DNA from: Actinopolymorpha rutila
GTDB taxonomy: Bacteria > Actinomycetota > Actinomycetes > Propionibacteriales > Actinopolymorphaceae
DNA: 64,000 bases
NCBI RefSeq assembly: GCF_013407855.1
Contig: NZ_JACBZH010000001.1
Span: forward strand, 1,550,001-1,614,000
Reading direction: 5' to 3'
The translations under genes and the position numbers were made by a program. The notes under the pieces were generated by a model. That model saw only the letters and a program-made list of their open reading frames with translations. It was not told where the DNA came from and ran no database searches. Within the stretch, counting starts at the first letter, position 1. Every line of letters starts with the position of its first letter. Below, in pieces: positions 56,209-64,000 of the stretch.

Positions 56209-57012
56209 CTACTGCAGGTTGACGAACATACCGCCGTCCACCAGTACGTCGGAACCGTTCATGTACGCCGACTCCGGCTGGGACAGCAGCCACAGCACCC
56301 CGGCGACGTCGGCCGGCTCACCCATCCGGCCGGCGGGGATGCGCGAGCGGAAGTAGTCGACCTTCGCCTGATCGGTCCAGTCGGCCTTGTTGATGTCGGT
56401 GGCGATCGCGCCGGGCAGCACGGCGTTGCAGGTGATGCCGTGCGGGCCGAGCACGATGGCGAGGCTCTTCATCAGCGAGCTGATCCCGGCCTTGGTGGTG
56501 CAGTAGTGCACCTGCTGGGAGCCGCCGACCCAGGCAGAGATGGACGACACCGACAGGACCCGGCCGCCGCGCCCGGCCTCGACCATCGCCCTGGTGAACG
56601 CCTGCGTCACCAGGAAGGCGCCACGAAGGTTGACGTGCTGGACGCGATCCCACAACTCCACGTCGATGTCGAAGAAGTCGGCGAACGGGCAGATGCCGGC
56701 GTTGTTGACCAGCACGTCCAGCGGCCCCCACGTCGCATGCACGATCGCGGCCATCTCCGTCACCGCGGCCGGGTCGGCGACGTCGGCCTCCACCAGCAGT
56801 GGCGTCCCGCCCTCCTCGCGGACCAGCGCGCCGGTCTGCTCGGCGTACTCGCGTTCGCCCGGTGGGAAGTTGACGACCACCCGGGCACCCTCGCGGCCGA
56901 ACCTCGCCGCGGTCGCCCTGCCGATGCCGCGGGCCGCACCGGTCACCAGCACCGTCCGGCACGTGCCGGCGTCCAGGTCGCCGCTCACCCCGCCGCTCAT
57001 GCCGCCGCTCAC
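56209..57012 (-). CDS. SDR dehydrogenase, L-rhamnose 1-dehydrogenase-like
   Basis: A 267-residue classical SDR. The cofactor motif is VLVTGAARGIG, NNAG follows in VLVNNAGICPF, the catalytic Ser is in SVSSISAW and YxxxK is YCTTK. The C-terminal RIPAGRMGEPADVAGVLWLL and DGGMFVNLQ match bacterial NAD(P)-dependent L-rhamnose 1-dehydrogenases, and L-rhamnonate dehydratase is divergent nearby. It would oxidise L-rhamnose to the lactone. Its start overlaps the metallo-hydrolase stop by 4 bases; the N-terminus has MSGG repeats, so the start is uncertain by a few codons. Confidence 0.8.
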   Translation of the reverse strand: MSGGMSGGVSGDLDAGTCRTVLVTGAARGIGRATAARFGREGARVVVNFPPGEREYAEQTGALVREEGGTPLLVEADVADPAAVTEMAAIVHATWGPLDVLVNNAGICPFADFFDIDVELWDRVQHVNLRGAFLVTQAFTRAMVEAGRGGRVLSVSSISAWVGGSQQVHYCTTKAGISSLMKSLAIVLGPHGITCNAVLPGAIATDINKADWTDQAKVDYFRSRIPAGRMGEPADVAGVLWLLSQPESAYMNGSDVLVDGGMFVNLQ

Positions 57013-57782
57013 GCCACCCTCCCGTCGGTGAAGCGTTCGAAGTTACGAGGGTCGTACAGCGGTACGATCACGTCGGCGGTGCGGCGTACCCGCTCGTAGG
57101 CGGCGATCGCCTCGTACATGTTCTCGTTGATCCCGATCGGGATGTTCTTCTCCACGTTGTCCAGCACGAAGAAGCTGTCCGAGATCGCCACCACGCCACG
57201 TGGGGTGTCCGCCTCCACCACGACCGACGCGCGGTGGTGTACGCCGCTCCACCACGTGCGCAGGCCGGGTGCGAGCTCGTCCTCGTCGGCGAGCAGCCGC
57301 ACCCGGGGCCAGGCCTCGGTCACCAGGTGGACGAGCACGTCGTCGGGCAGGGACGTCGCCCGGTTGTCGTGCGGGTGCGCGTGCGTGGTGTGGAAGTGCA
57401 CCCAGCCGCGTTCGGCGACGCAGATCCGGGCGTTGGTGAACAACGCGACGTTGCTCACCGTGTAGAGCTGCAACGGCGTGAGGACGACGTGGGTGACGTC
57501 CTCGGGTGTGACGCCGAACCTCGCCAACTGGTCGACGACGAACTCACCGGGCTCGCGCCGCATCCGGGCCCTTGCGCCGAGCACCTTCTCCCAGTGGGCG
57601 TTCATGGGTTCGAGGTCGCGCGCCGGACCGGTGTTGACCAGCGCGGTGACGCCGTCGCCGCGCAGCAGGACCGACTGGAACAACAACGTGTGCCACTCGT
57701 CCCAGCCGCTCATCCAGAACAGCTCCGGCCCTGGTACGTCGCCCCGGCCGAGGGGCAGCACGTCGACGCGGAACTCACTCAT
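57009..57782 (-). CDS. Metallo-beta-lactamase-fold protein lacking the metal motif
   Basis: A 257-residue MBL-fold protein between iclR and the rhamnose-dehydrogenase-like gene, overlapping both by 4 bases. The fold is visible (ALVNTGPARD, THVVLTPLQLYTVSN, WWSGVHHRASVVVE, VVAISDSFFVLDNVEKN), but the position of HxHxDH reads PLQLYT at about residues 103-108, so the first metal site is gone. By position it could act as a rhamnonolactone-processing protein, but without the motif a metal-dependent lactonase is doubtful. Confidence 0.65.
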   Translation of the reverse strand: MSEFRVDVLPLGRGDVPGPELFWMSGWDEWHTLLFQSVLLRGDGVTALVNTGPARDLEPMNAHWEKVLGARARMRREPGEFVVDQLARFGVTPEDVTHVVLTPLQLYTVSNVALFTNARICVAERGWVHFHTTHAHPHDNRATSLPDDVLVHLVTEAWPRVRLLADEDELAPGLRTWWSGVHHRASVVVEADTPRGVVAISDSFFVLDNVEKNIPIGINENMYEAIAAYERVRRTADVIVPLYDPRNFERFTDGRVA

Positions 57783-58594
57783 GGGCGGTCACCACTCCTC
57801 AAGGTCGGTCCTGTCCGGTGCTGGCGTTCGTAGCCCAGCGCGACCGACAGCCGGTGCGCCGCCTCGGTCAGCAGCCGGTGGGCGTTCTCCCGGTGGGCAG
57901 GTGTGCAGCGGATCGCCGGGACGGACACGCTCAACGCGGCGACCGTACGCCGGCTGACGTCGTACACGGGTACGGCGACACAGCGGATGCCGAGGGTGTA
58001 CTCCTCGTTGTCCACCGCGAACCCCCGCCGGGACACGGTGCGCAGCTGACCGAGCAACCTCGCCTTGTCGGTCACCGTGTGCCGGGTGAACGCCGGCAGC
58101 GGACCCGCGGACAGGCGCGCGTCGAGGTCGTCGTGGCGGAGGCCGGCCAGCAGCACCTTGCCGACCCCGGTGGCGTGGGCGGGCAGCCGGCGGCCGACTT
58201 CGGACGCGAGGGTGAGGGTCTGGCGTCCGTCGACCTTCGCGACGTAGACGTTGTGCACTCCGTCGAGCACCGCCAGTTGGACGGTCTCGTCGATGGTGTC
58301 GCGGATGCGTTCCATCAACGGCAGTGCGCGTTCGACCAGCCCGAGCGTGCGGGTGTAGGCGTTGCCGGCCTCCAGGGTGCGAAGGCCGAGGGAGTAGCAG
58401 CGCTGGTCGGGGTCGAACTCCGCCCAGCCGCGCTCCACCAGTGTCCGCAGCAGGCCGTGCAGGCTGGAACGCGGATAACGCAGGCTTCGCGCGATCGCGG
58501 TGAACGTGAGCGGCTCCTCGTGCCGGGTGAGCAGCTCCAGAATCGCGAGGGTGCGTTCGGCCGACTTCACCACGCCGGTGGCCGGGTCGTTCAC
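57779..58594 (-). CDS. IclR-family transcriptional regulator
   Basis: A 271-residue regulator. The N-terminal winged helix reads ERTLAILELLTRHEEPLTFTAIARSLRYPRSSLHGLLRTLVERGW, and the C-terminal GAF-like effector domain includes DGRQTLTLASEVGRRLPAHATGVGKVLLAG and RGFAVDNEEYTLGIRCVAVPV. It overlaps the next gene by 4 bases and is divergent from L-rhamnonate dehydratase, so probably controls the rhamnose genes in response to a pathway metabolite. Confidence 0.9.
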   Translation of the reverse strand: MNDPATGVVKSAERTLAILELLTRHEEPLTFTAIARSLRYPRSSLHGLLRTLVERGWAEFDPDQRCYSLGLRTLEAGNAYTRTLGLVERALPLMERIRDTIDETVQLAVLDGVHNVYVAKVDGRQTLTLASEVGRRLPAHATGVGKVLLAGLRHDDLDARLSAGPLPAFTRHTVTDKARLLGQLRTVSRRGFAVDNEEYTLGIRCVAVPVYDVSRRTVAALSVSVPAIRCTPAHRENAHRLLTEAAHRLSVALGYERQHRTGPTLRSGDRP

Positions 58595-58627
58595 GGATAC
58601 GCCTCCGGACGTCGATCGTTCGGATAC

Positions 58628-58643
58628 GTGAACTCGGGTTCAC
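58628..58643. promoter_or_regulatory. Inverted repeat, candidate IclR operator
   Basis: GTGAAC-TCGG-GTTCAC, perfect 6-bp arms, in the gap between iclR and the rhamnonate dehydratase gene. Regulator assignment is by position only. Confidence 0.5.
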
Positions 58644-58788
58644 CGAGCTGAAACTCCGCATAACCTACGCCGACAGGTGACGTGAGGCCAGAGTTCAGGT
58701 CCGTCCGAGCCTGGCCGGTCGGCGCCAACTTTCGTACGCAGGGGCAGGCGTTCCGCGCCGCACGAACCGACGAAGGGGAGTGAGTTCG

Positions 58789-59967
58789 ATGGGCATGCCG
58801 AAGGTACGTGAGGTCCGCGCGTATGTCGTGCGCGGCGGGGGCGCGGACTACCACGACCAGGCCGAGCAGCACTGGATCGACGACCACGTGGCCACGCCGA
58901 TGGCGTATTACCCCGACTACCGCGACAGCCGGCAGAAGTTCGGGCTCAACGTGCTCGGCACGCTCGTGGTCGAGGTGGAGGCCGACGACGGAACGGTCGG
59001 GTTCGCGACCACGACGGCCGGCGAACCCGGCGCGTACATCGTGGAGAAACACCTTGCCCGCTTCGTGGAGGGCGCGCCGGTCACCTCGATCGAGAAGATC
59101 TGGGACCAGATGTACGCCTCGACCCTGTACTACGGCCGCAAGGGAATCGCGGTCAACTGCATCAGCGCCGTGGACCTCGCGATGTACGACCTGCTGGGGA
59201 AGATCCGGCAGGAGCCGGTTTACGCCCTGCTCGGTGGGCCGGTCCGCGACGAACTCGTCTTCTACGCAACAGGTGCGCGCCCCGACATCGCGGAGAAGCT
59301 CGGCTTCGTCGGAGGCAAGCTGCCGTTGCAGCACGGGCCGGCCGAGGGTCCCGAGGGCATGCGGGCCAACCTGGACAAGCTGGCCTCGATGCGCGAGCGG
59401 GTGAGCGAGGACTTCTTCCTCAGCTGGGACTGCTGGATGTCGCTCGACCTCGACTACGCCACCCGGCTCGCCCGGCGGTCGGCGGAGTTCGGCCTGCGCT
59501 GGATCGAGGAGGCCCTGCCGCCGGACGACTACTGGGGTTACGCCGAGCTTCGGCGCCGGGTGCCGCCGGGCATGTGGGTCACCACCGGCGAACACGAGTG
59601 GACGAGGTTCGGGTTCCGCCTGCTGCTGGAGATGGGGTGCGCCGACATGATCCAGCCGGACGTGAACTGGTGCGGCGGCATCACCGAGCTCGCCCGGATC
59701 AGCGCGCTCGCCGACGCGCACGGCGTGCCGGTGATCCCGCACGGGTCGAGCGTGTACTCCTACCACTTCGTGCTCACCCGGCGGAACAGCCCGTTCTCGG
59801 AGTTCCTGATGATGCATCCGCAGGCCACCGAGGTGGTCCCGATGTTCCATCCGCTACTGCTGGACGAGCCGGTGCCGGTGGGTGGCCGGCTACGCGTGCC
59901 GGAGACTCCGGGGTTCGGCGTACGGCTGAATCCCGAGTGCGCGCTGCACCGGCCCTACACGCACTGA
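58789..59967 (+). CDS. rhmD: L-rhamnonate dehydratase
   Basis: About 392 residues of the enolase superfamily, converting L-rhamnonate to 2-keto-3-deoxy-L-rhamnonate. It tracks E. coli RhmD closely: GGGADYHDQ, HWIDDHVATPM, FGLNVLGTLVVEVEA, YATGARPD, LDCWMS-like WDCWMSLDLDYAT (metal Asp), WIEEALPPDDYWGY, TTGEHEWTRFGF and the catalytic HGSSVYSYH. It starts at the ATG at 58789 (MGMPKV) with GGGGAG upstream; a GTG-type start at 58780 is also open. It is divergent from the iclR operon. Confidence 0.92.
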   Translation: MGMPKVREVRAYVVRGGGADYHDQAEQHWIDDHVATPMAYYPDYRDSRQKFGLNVLGTLVVEVEADDGTVGFATTTAGEPGAYIVEKHLARFVEGAPVTSIEKIWDQMYASTLYYGRKGIAVNCISAVDLAMYDLLGKIRQEPVYALLGGPVRDELVFYATGARPDIAEKLGFVGGKLPLQHGPAEGPEGMRANLDKLASMRERVSEDFFLSWDCWMSLDLDYATRLARRSAEFGLRWIEEALPPDDYWGYAELRRRVPPGMWVTTGEHEWTRFGFRLLLEMGCADMIQPDVNWCGGITELARISALADAHGVPVIPHGSSVYSYHFVLTRRNSPFSEFLMMHPQATEVVPMFHPLLLDEPVPVGGRLRVPETPGFGVRLNPECALHRPYTH

Positions 59968-59984
59968 CGCCGAACGTCGCGGAC

Positions 59985-60031
59985 ACCAGGGTGCCCTTGC
60001 GGCATGGCCGCACTTCGCAGGGCACCCTGGT
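59985..60031 (+). terminator. Long-loop hairpin between rhmD and the phosphotransferase gene
   Basis: 12-bp perfect arms ACCAGGGTGCCC (59985-59996) and its complement (60020-60031), loop 23 bases. It begins 18 bases after the rhmD stop and ends 4 bases before the next ATG, so it may terminate rhmD transcription or cover the next gene's ribosome site. Confidence 0.5.
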
Positions 60032-60035
60032 CCGG

Positions 60036-61193
60036 ATGGAGCTGACGACTGCTGGACACGAGGTGCCGTTCGGAGTTTCGGCCGAGGTGGCCGGCGCGCT
60101 CGGTCGTACGGTCGAGGAGGTCCGCGCGGCCGAGGTCGACCCGGTGGCCTCCCCTGCCGTGGACGGCATCGCCACCGTCGGCATCTGGCGGGTGCGCGGA
60201 GCGGACTGGTCGGCCGTGGTCAAGGTGCTTCGCCACGTCGTGGACGGCGGCCGGTCGGTGTGGCGGTCGGACGAGGACCCGGCGCACCCGTTCCACTGGC
60301 GGCGGGAGGCCGACGCGTTCGCCGACGGCCTGCTGGGCTCGCTGCCCGGCGACCTGCGCGCGCCGACGTGTTACGGCGTCGTGCCCGGTCCCGGCGGCAC
60401 GCTCGCGATCTGGATGGAGGACGTCGCCGGCCGCGAGGGGTCGACCTGGGCGCTGCCGCGCTACCGGCTGGCGGCCGAACACCTCGGGCAGGTGCAGGGA
60501 CACCTGGCCCGGGAGCACCTGGCCGGCGATCCCGTGCTGGACCGCCCGTGGCTGAGCCGGGGCTGGCTGCGCACGTACGTCGAACGCCGGGCGGCCCGGG
60601 GCGCCGCGGAGGCCGACCCCGCCGAACCGCGGGTGTGGTCAGCTCCACTGGTGCGGCGGCTCGTACCGGCCGACCGGGTGCCCGCGTTCCAGGCGCTCTG
60701 GGCGGATCGCCACCGGCTGCTCGACGTGGTGGACGGGCTGCCGCGCACGCTGTGCCAGCTCGACTTCCACCCACACAACCTGTTCGACGTCGCCGGGCGG
60801 ACGGTGGTGATCGACTGGGCGTTCGCGGGGGTGGGCGCGCTGGGGGAGGACCTCGGCAACCTGGTCGTCGACGCGGTGACCGACTTCCACCTGCCGCCGT
60901 CGAAGCTGCCGGAGCTGTTCGAGACGCTGGTGGGCGGGTACGCCGACGGGCTGGCCGCGGCCGGGTGGTCGGGGCCGTGGCCGGGGTCGGGGGAGCCGGC
61001 CGACGTTCGGCGGATGATCGCCGCCGGGGCCGCCGCGAAGTACGGCTGGCTGGCCCCGGCGATTCCCGCTGTGGTGGCGGAAGGCCGCACCACGCTGAAC
61101 GGCCGTCCGATCGAGGAGTCCGCCCCGCTGTGGGTGGCCTGCGGGGACTTCCTGGTGGAGCTCGCCGGTCTCGCCCTCGAGGACGGACGTTAG
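60036..61193 (+). CDS. Phosphotransferase (APH/choline kinase-like) family protein
   Basis: A 385-residue protein of the aminoglycoside phosphotransferase fold. The ATP-lobe Lys is in [11 protein letters not shown]; the catalytic loop reads [11 protein letters not shown], where the usual His of H-x-D-x4-N is Gln but Asp and Asn remain; the metal Asp is in [17 protein letters not shown]. The substrate is unknown; antibiotic modification should not be assumed. Its stop overlaps the copA stop region by 4 bases (convergent). Confidence 0.78.
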   Translation: MELTTAGHEVPFGVSAEVAGALGRTVEEVRAAEVDPVASPAVDGIATVGIWRVRGADWSAVVKVLRHVVDGGRSVWRSDEDPAHPFHWRREADAFADGLLGSLPGDLRAPTCYGVVPGPGGTLAIWMEDVAGREGSTWALPRYRLAAEHLGQVQGHLAREHLAGDPVLDRPWLSRGWLRTYVERRAARGAAEADPAEPRVWSAPLVRRLVPADRVPAFQALWADRHRLLDVVDGLPRTLCQLDFHPHNLFDVAGRTVVIDWAFAGVGALGEDLGNLVVDAVTDFHLPPSKLPELFETLVGGYADGLAAAGWSGPWPGSGEPADVRRMIAAGAAAKYGWLAPAIPAVVAEGRTTLNGRPIEESAPLWVACGDFLVELAGLALEDGR

Positions 61194-63571
61194 GCGCTCG
61201 CCCGGGGCGTGAACCGGCGCAGCCGCAGGCTGTTGGTCACCACGAACACCGAACTGAACGCCATCGCCGCCCCCGCCACCAGCGGGTTGAGAAACCCGAG
61301 TGCGGCCAGCGGCAGCGCGGCGACGTTGTACGCGAACGCCCAGAACAGGTTGCCCTGGATCGTGCGCAGCGTCGAACGCGACAACCGGATCGCGTCCGCG
61401 GCCACCCGCAGGTCGCCGCGGGCGAGGGTCAGGTCGGACGCCTCGATGGCGACGTCGCTGCCCGAACCCATCGCGATCCCGAGGTCGGCCTGGGCCAGCG
61501 CGGCCGCGTCGTTCACGCCGTCGCCGACCATGGCGACCACCGCGCCGGACTCCTGCAGGGCACGGACGGCGGACACCTTGTCGGCGGGGAGCACCTCCGC
61601 CAGTACGTCGTCGGCGGCGATCCCCACCTCGGCCGCAACCGCCCGGGCGGCGCGGGCGTTGTCGCCGGTGAGCAGCACCGGCCGCAGCCCCAGCGCCCGG
61701 AAGTCCGCCACGGCAGCCGCCGAGGTCGGCTTCACCGTGTCGGCGACGACCAGCACACCCGCGACCCGGTTGCCCTCGGCTACCCAGATCGGCGTACGCC
61801 CGGACTCCTCGGCCCGCTCGGCGTCCGCCCTTAGCTCCTCGGCCGGTTCCTCGACCCCTTCGGACCGTAGCCAGCTCAGCCGGCCGGCCCGGACGAACGA
61901 GCCGTCCACTCCGTCGACACCCTCGACCCACCCGGACACCCCGAGTCCCTCGGTGTTGCGGAAGTCGGTCACCGCCACGGGTTCGGTGCCGCGTTCGCGG
62001 GCCCCCGCGACCACCGCCTGGGCGATCGGGTGTTCGGAGGCGTGCTCGACCGCGGCCGCCATCCGCAGCAACGCCGCCTCGGTGGTCGCCGAGGCGGGGA
62101 ACACGTCGACCAGGCTCATCCGCCCGGTCGTCACGGTGCCCGTCTTGTCCAGCACGATGGTGTCCACCCGACGGGTCGACTCGAGCACCTGCGGTCCCTT
62201 GATCACGATGCCGAGCTGCGCACCGCGGCCGGTGCCCACCATCAGCGCGGTGGGCGTGGCCAGCCCGAGTGCGCACGGGCAGGCGATGATGAGGACCGCG
62301 ACCGCCGCGGTGAACGCCGCGGTCACCCCGCCGCCGGCGCCGAGCCACAGCCCGAACGTCGCGACCGCGAGCACGATCACCACGGGGACGAAGATGCCGG
62401 ACACGCGGTCGGCGAGCCGCTGCACGCGGGCCTTGCCGTTCTGCGCGTCCTCGACGAGCCGGGCCAGCTGGGCGAGCTGGGTGTCGGACCCGACCCGGGT
62501 GGCGCGTACGACCAGCCGGCCGCCGGCGTTCACGGTCGCTCCGACGACGTTGTCGCCTGGGCGTACGTCGACCGGCACCGACTCGCCGGTGAGCATCGAC
62601 GCGTCCACCGCGGAGGTGCCGTCCACGACCACGCCGTCGGTGGCGACCTTCTCGCCGGGGCGGACGACGAACGTGTCGCCGGCCCCGAGCCGGTCGACCG
62701 GGACCCGCGTCTCCACGCCGTCCCGTACGACCATGACCTCCTTGGCGCCGAGTTCCAGCAACGCCCGCAGCGCCGCGCCCGAACGCCGTTTCGCCCGCGC
62801 CTCGGCGTACCGGCCGGCGAGGATGAACGTCGTCACCGCCGCGGCCACCTCGAGGTAGATCTCGTTCGCGCCGGATCCCTGCCTGGGCAGCAGCGAGAAC
62901 TCCATCCGCATGCCGGGTGTACCGGCCGTGCCGAGGAACAACGCGTACAGCGACCAGAGGTAGGCGGCGCCCACGCCGAGCGAGATCAGTGTGTCCATCG
63001 TCGCCGCGCCGTGCCGCAGGTTGGTCCACGCCGCCTTGTGGAACGGCCACGCGCCCCACACGGCCACCGGCGAGGCCAGGGCGAGTGCCAGCCACTGCCA
63101 GTTGGTGAACTGCAGCGGCGGCACCATCCCGAGTACGACCACGGGAAGGGCGAGGGCCGCGCTGGTCAGAAGGCGGGTACGCAGTGCCCGGGTCGGGTCG
63201 GCCTCGGCCGCTGACGCCGTGGGGGAGCCGGCCCCGGTCGCCGCGCCGCCGGCGGTGGTGTCCGTCGACGACGGTGCCGGCGGGGCGGGCAGGGTCGCGG
63301 TGTAGCCGGTGGCCTCGACGACCCCGACCAGGTCGTCGGTGCTCACCGTCTCCGGTGCGCTGACCTTCGCCTTCTCGGTGGCGTAGTTGACCGTTGCCAC
63401 CACGCCGTCCAGCTTGTTCAGCTTCTTCTCCACCCGGGCGGCGCACGAGGCGCAGGTCATCCCGCCGATGAGGAGTTCGAGGTCGCGGGTCGGGGGTGCC
63501 GTCTGCTGGGTGCCGGTCGGGTCGGTTTCGGTCTGCTGGGCACCGGTCGTGACCGGCGCTCCGGTGCTCAC
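61190..63571 (-). CDS. copA: Copper-translocating P1B-type ATPase
   Basis: A 793-residue Cu+ exporter. An N-terminal heavy-metal domain has [11 protein letters not shown] at about residue 35; the transmembrane Cys-Pro-Cys is in [13 protein letters not shown]; the phosphorylation Asp is in VLDKTGTVT; the ATP-binding HP motif is in [10 protein letters not shown] and the hinge is [16 protein letters not shown]. Eight membrane helices are expected. The GTG start overlaps the copZ stop by 4 bases. Confidence 0.95.
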   Translation of the reverse strand: MSTGAPVTTGAQQTETDPTGTQQTAPPTRDLELLIGGMTCASCAARVEKKLNKLDGVVATVNYATEKAKVSAPETVSTDDLVGVVEATGYTATLPAPPAPSSTDTTAGGAATGAGSPTASAAEADPTRALRTRLLTSAALALPVVVLGMVPPLQFTNWQWLALALASPVAVWGAWPFHKAAWTNLRHGAATMDTLISLGVGAAYLWSLYALFLGTAGTPGMRMEFSLLPRQGSGANEIYLEVAAAVTTFILAGRYAEARAKRRSGAALRALLELGAKEVMVVRDGVETRVPVDRLGAGDTFVVRPGEKVATDGVVVDGTSAVDASMLTGESVPVDVRPGDNVVGATVNAGGRLVVRATRVGSDTQLAQLARLVEDAQNGKARVQRLADRVSGIFVPVVIVLAVATFGLWLGAGGGVTAAFTAAVAVLIIACPCALGLATPTALMVGTGRGAQLGIVIKGPQVLESTRRVDTIVLDKTGTVTTGRMSLVDVFPASATTEAALLRMAAAVEHASEHPIAQAVVAGARERGTEPVAVTDFRNTEGLGVSGWVEGVDGVDGSFVRAGRLSWLRSEGVEEPAEELRADAERAEESGRTPIWVAEGNRVAGVLVVADTVKPTSAAAVADFRALGLRPVLLTGDNARAARAVAAEVGIAADDVLAEVLPADKVSAVRALQESGAVVAMVGDGVNDAAALAQADLGIAMGSGSDVAIEASDLTLARGDLRVAADAIRLSRSTLRTIQGNLFWAFAYNVAALPLAALGFLNPLVAGAAMAFSSVFVVTNSLRLRRFTPRASA

Positions 63572-63792
63572 GAGGTGACGAGGCGGTAATCTCCCGCCTC
63601 GTCCAGGGCCTCGGCGACGGCCTCGGGTGAAACCTCGGTGCTGCTGGTCACGGTGACGGTGGAGTTCCCACCGGCCACGAGGTCGACCGAGACGTCGGAC
63701 ACACCGTCGAGGGCCTTGACCTCGCTGGTGACCGCCGCCACGCAGTGCTCACAGGTCATGCCGGACACGGTGTAGGTCGAGGTGAGCGCCAC
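63568..63792 (-). CDS. copZ: CopZ-like copper chaperone
   Basis: A 74-residue heavy-metal-associated (ferredoxin-like) domain with the Cu site MTCEHC in [14 protein letters not shown]. It hands Cu+ to CopA and CsoR. The GTG at 63792 follows AAGGAG with seven bases spacing; an ATG six codons upstream is also possible. It overlaps copA by 4 bases. Confidence 0.9.
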   Translation of the reverse strand: MALTSTYTVSGMTCEHCVAAVTSEVKALDGVSDVSVDLVAGGNSTVTVTSSTEVSPEAVAEALDEAGDYRLVTS

Positions 63793-63859
63793 AGGAGTCT
63801 CCTTCTGCATTCTGGATTCCGGGATGCGGGTGTGTACGTGGGATGCGTGTGTGCTGAAG

Positions 63860-64000
63860 TCAGGAACGGACGAGGCGGGCGATCGCGGCCGAGGCCTCCT
63901 TGACCTTGGCCTGCGCGTCCTGGTCGCCGGTGGCCAGCGCCTCACTCACGCAGTGGGCGAGGTGCTCGTCCAGCAGTCCGAGCGCGAACGACTCCAGCGC
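63860..64000 (-). CDS. csoR: CsoR-family copper repressor, C-terminal part
   Basis: The minus-strand frame to the stop at 63860-63862 gives 46 residues, beginning in LESFALGLLDEHLAHCV and ending IARLVRS. The His and Cys four residues apart in DEHLAHC match the second and third Cu ligands of CsoR. The N-terminus, with the first Cys ligand, is beyond the right edge. It lies 67 bases upstream of copZ on the same strand and should repress csoR-copZ-copA until Cu+ binds. Confidence 0.85.
   Translation of the reverse strand, partial: ALESFALGLLDEHLAHCVSEALATGDQDAQAKVKEASAAIARLVRS

Noticed and set aside
60036..61193. Aminoglycoside resistance gene
   Set aside because: Only the general fold is supported; catalytic loop is altered and no antibiotic substrate can be inferred.

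Overview
This is a contiguous piece of chromosome from a high-GC (about 70%) actinobacterium. Three things support that: mycothiol metabolism (a mycothiol S-conjugate amidase and a mycothiol-dependent maleylpyruvate isomerase-type protein), F420-type enzymes (two PPOX-class split-barrel proteins and a luciferase-like oxidoreductase), and domain families largely confined to actinobacteria (SSI-like inhibitor, DUF6247, DUF6221, DUF4287). Gene families and order suggest Nocardioides/Kribbella/Actinopolymorpha-type relatives, but the genus cannot be fixed from sequence alone. No rRNA, tRNA, CRISPR array, insertion sequence, integrase or prophage was seen. Coding density is high and many neighbours share 4-base ATGA/GTGA overlaps.

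Layout. 1-7 kb: a strong terminator, two paralogous PPOX proteins with a DUF4287 protein between them, a thiolase, a radical-SAM rRNA methyltransferase that looks more like Cfr than RlmN, an SGNH hydrolase, cystathionine beta-synthase and a cytosolic SSI-like protein. 7-9 kb: a TetR/FAD-monooxygenase divergon with two related palindromes. 9-18.4 kb: an assimilatory nitrate cluster, narK-nasA-nasB-nirB-nirD, ending in a uroporphyrinogen-III synthase fused to a winged-helix domain; this covers uptake, nitrate reduction, nitrite reduction and the siroheme precursor. 18.4-22.4 kb: YnfA-like membrane protein, PucR-type regulator, small hypotheticals, a DUF6247 protein, a YCII protein and a broken DUF6221 gene. 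22.4-28 kb: msrA, a YczE-like membrane protein overlapping cystathionine gamma-synthase, a MazG-like protein overlapping an orphan MutL-family gene, and an LLM oxidoreductase. 28-37 kb: GNAT, an AAA+-like protein with a ruined P-loop, a one-pass membrane protein, ROK kinase, AI-2E family permease, and a MarR/MFS efflux unit with a readable leaderless promoter. 37-46 kb: P450, threonine ammonia-lyase, a DUF4097-like/DUF2089 pair, greA, mca, a mycothiol-dependent family protein and ung.

46-55 kb: a penicillin-binding protein, then polX-rtcB (overlapping) facing an archease gene, so an RNA ligase, its activator and a repair polymerase lie together; then a penicillin-acylase-type Ntn hydrolase with a 9-fold tandem repeat just before its catalytic serine, and a VOC protein. 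55-60 kb: a non-phosphorylative L-rhamnose segment: iclR, a metallo-beta-lactamase-fold gene lacking its metal motif, and a rhamnose-dehydrogenase-like SDR in one overlapping unit, divergent from L-rhamnonate dehydratase. 60-64 kb: a phosphotransferase-family protein and a csoR-copZ-copA copper operon running off the right edge.

The observations most worth following are the Cfr-like methyltransferase, the catalytically degenerate AAA+ and metallo-hydrolase proteins, the repeat in the acylase spacer, the DUF4097/DUF2089 pair with a shared helical tail motif, and the promoter/operator architecture of the marR-MFS and tetR-monooxygenase loci.
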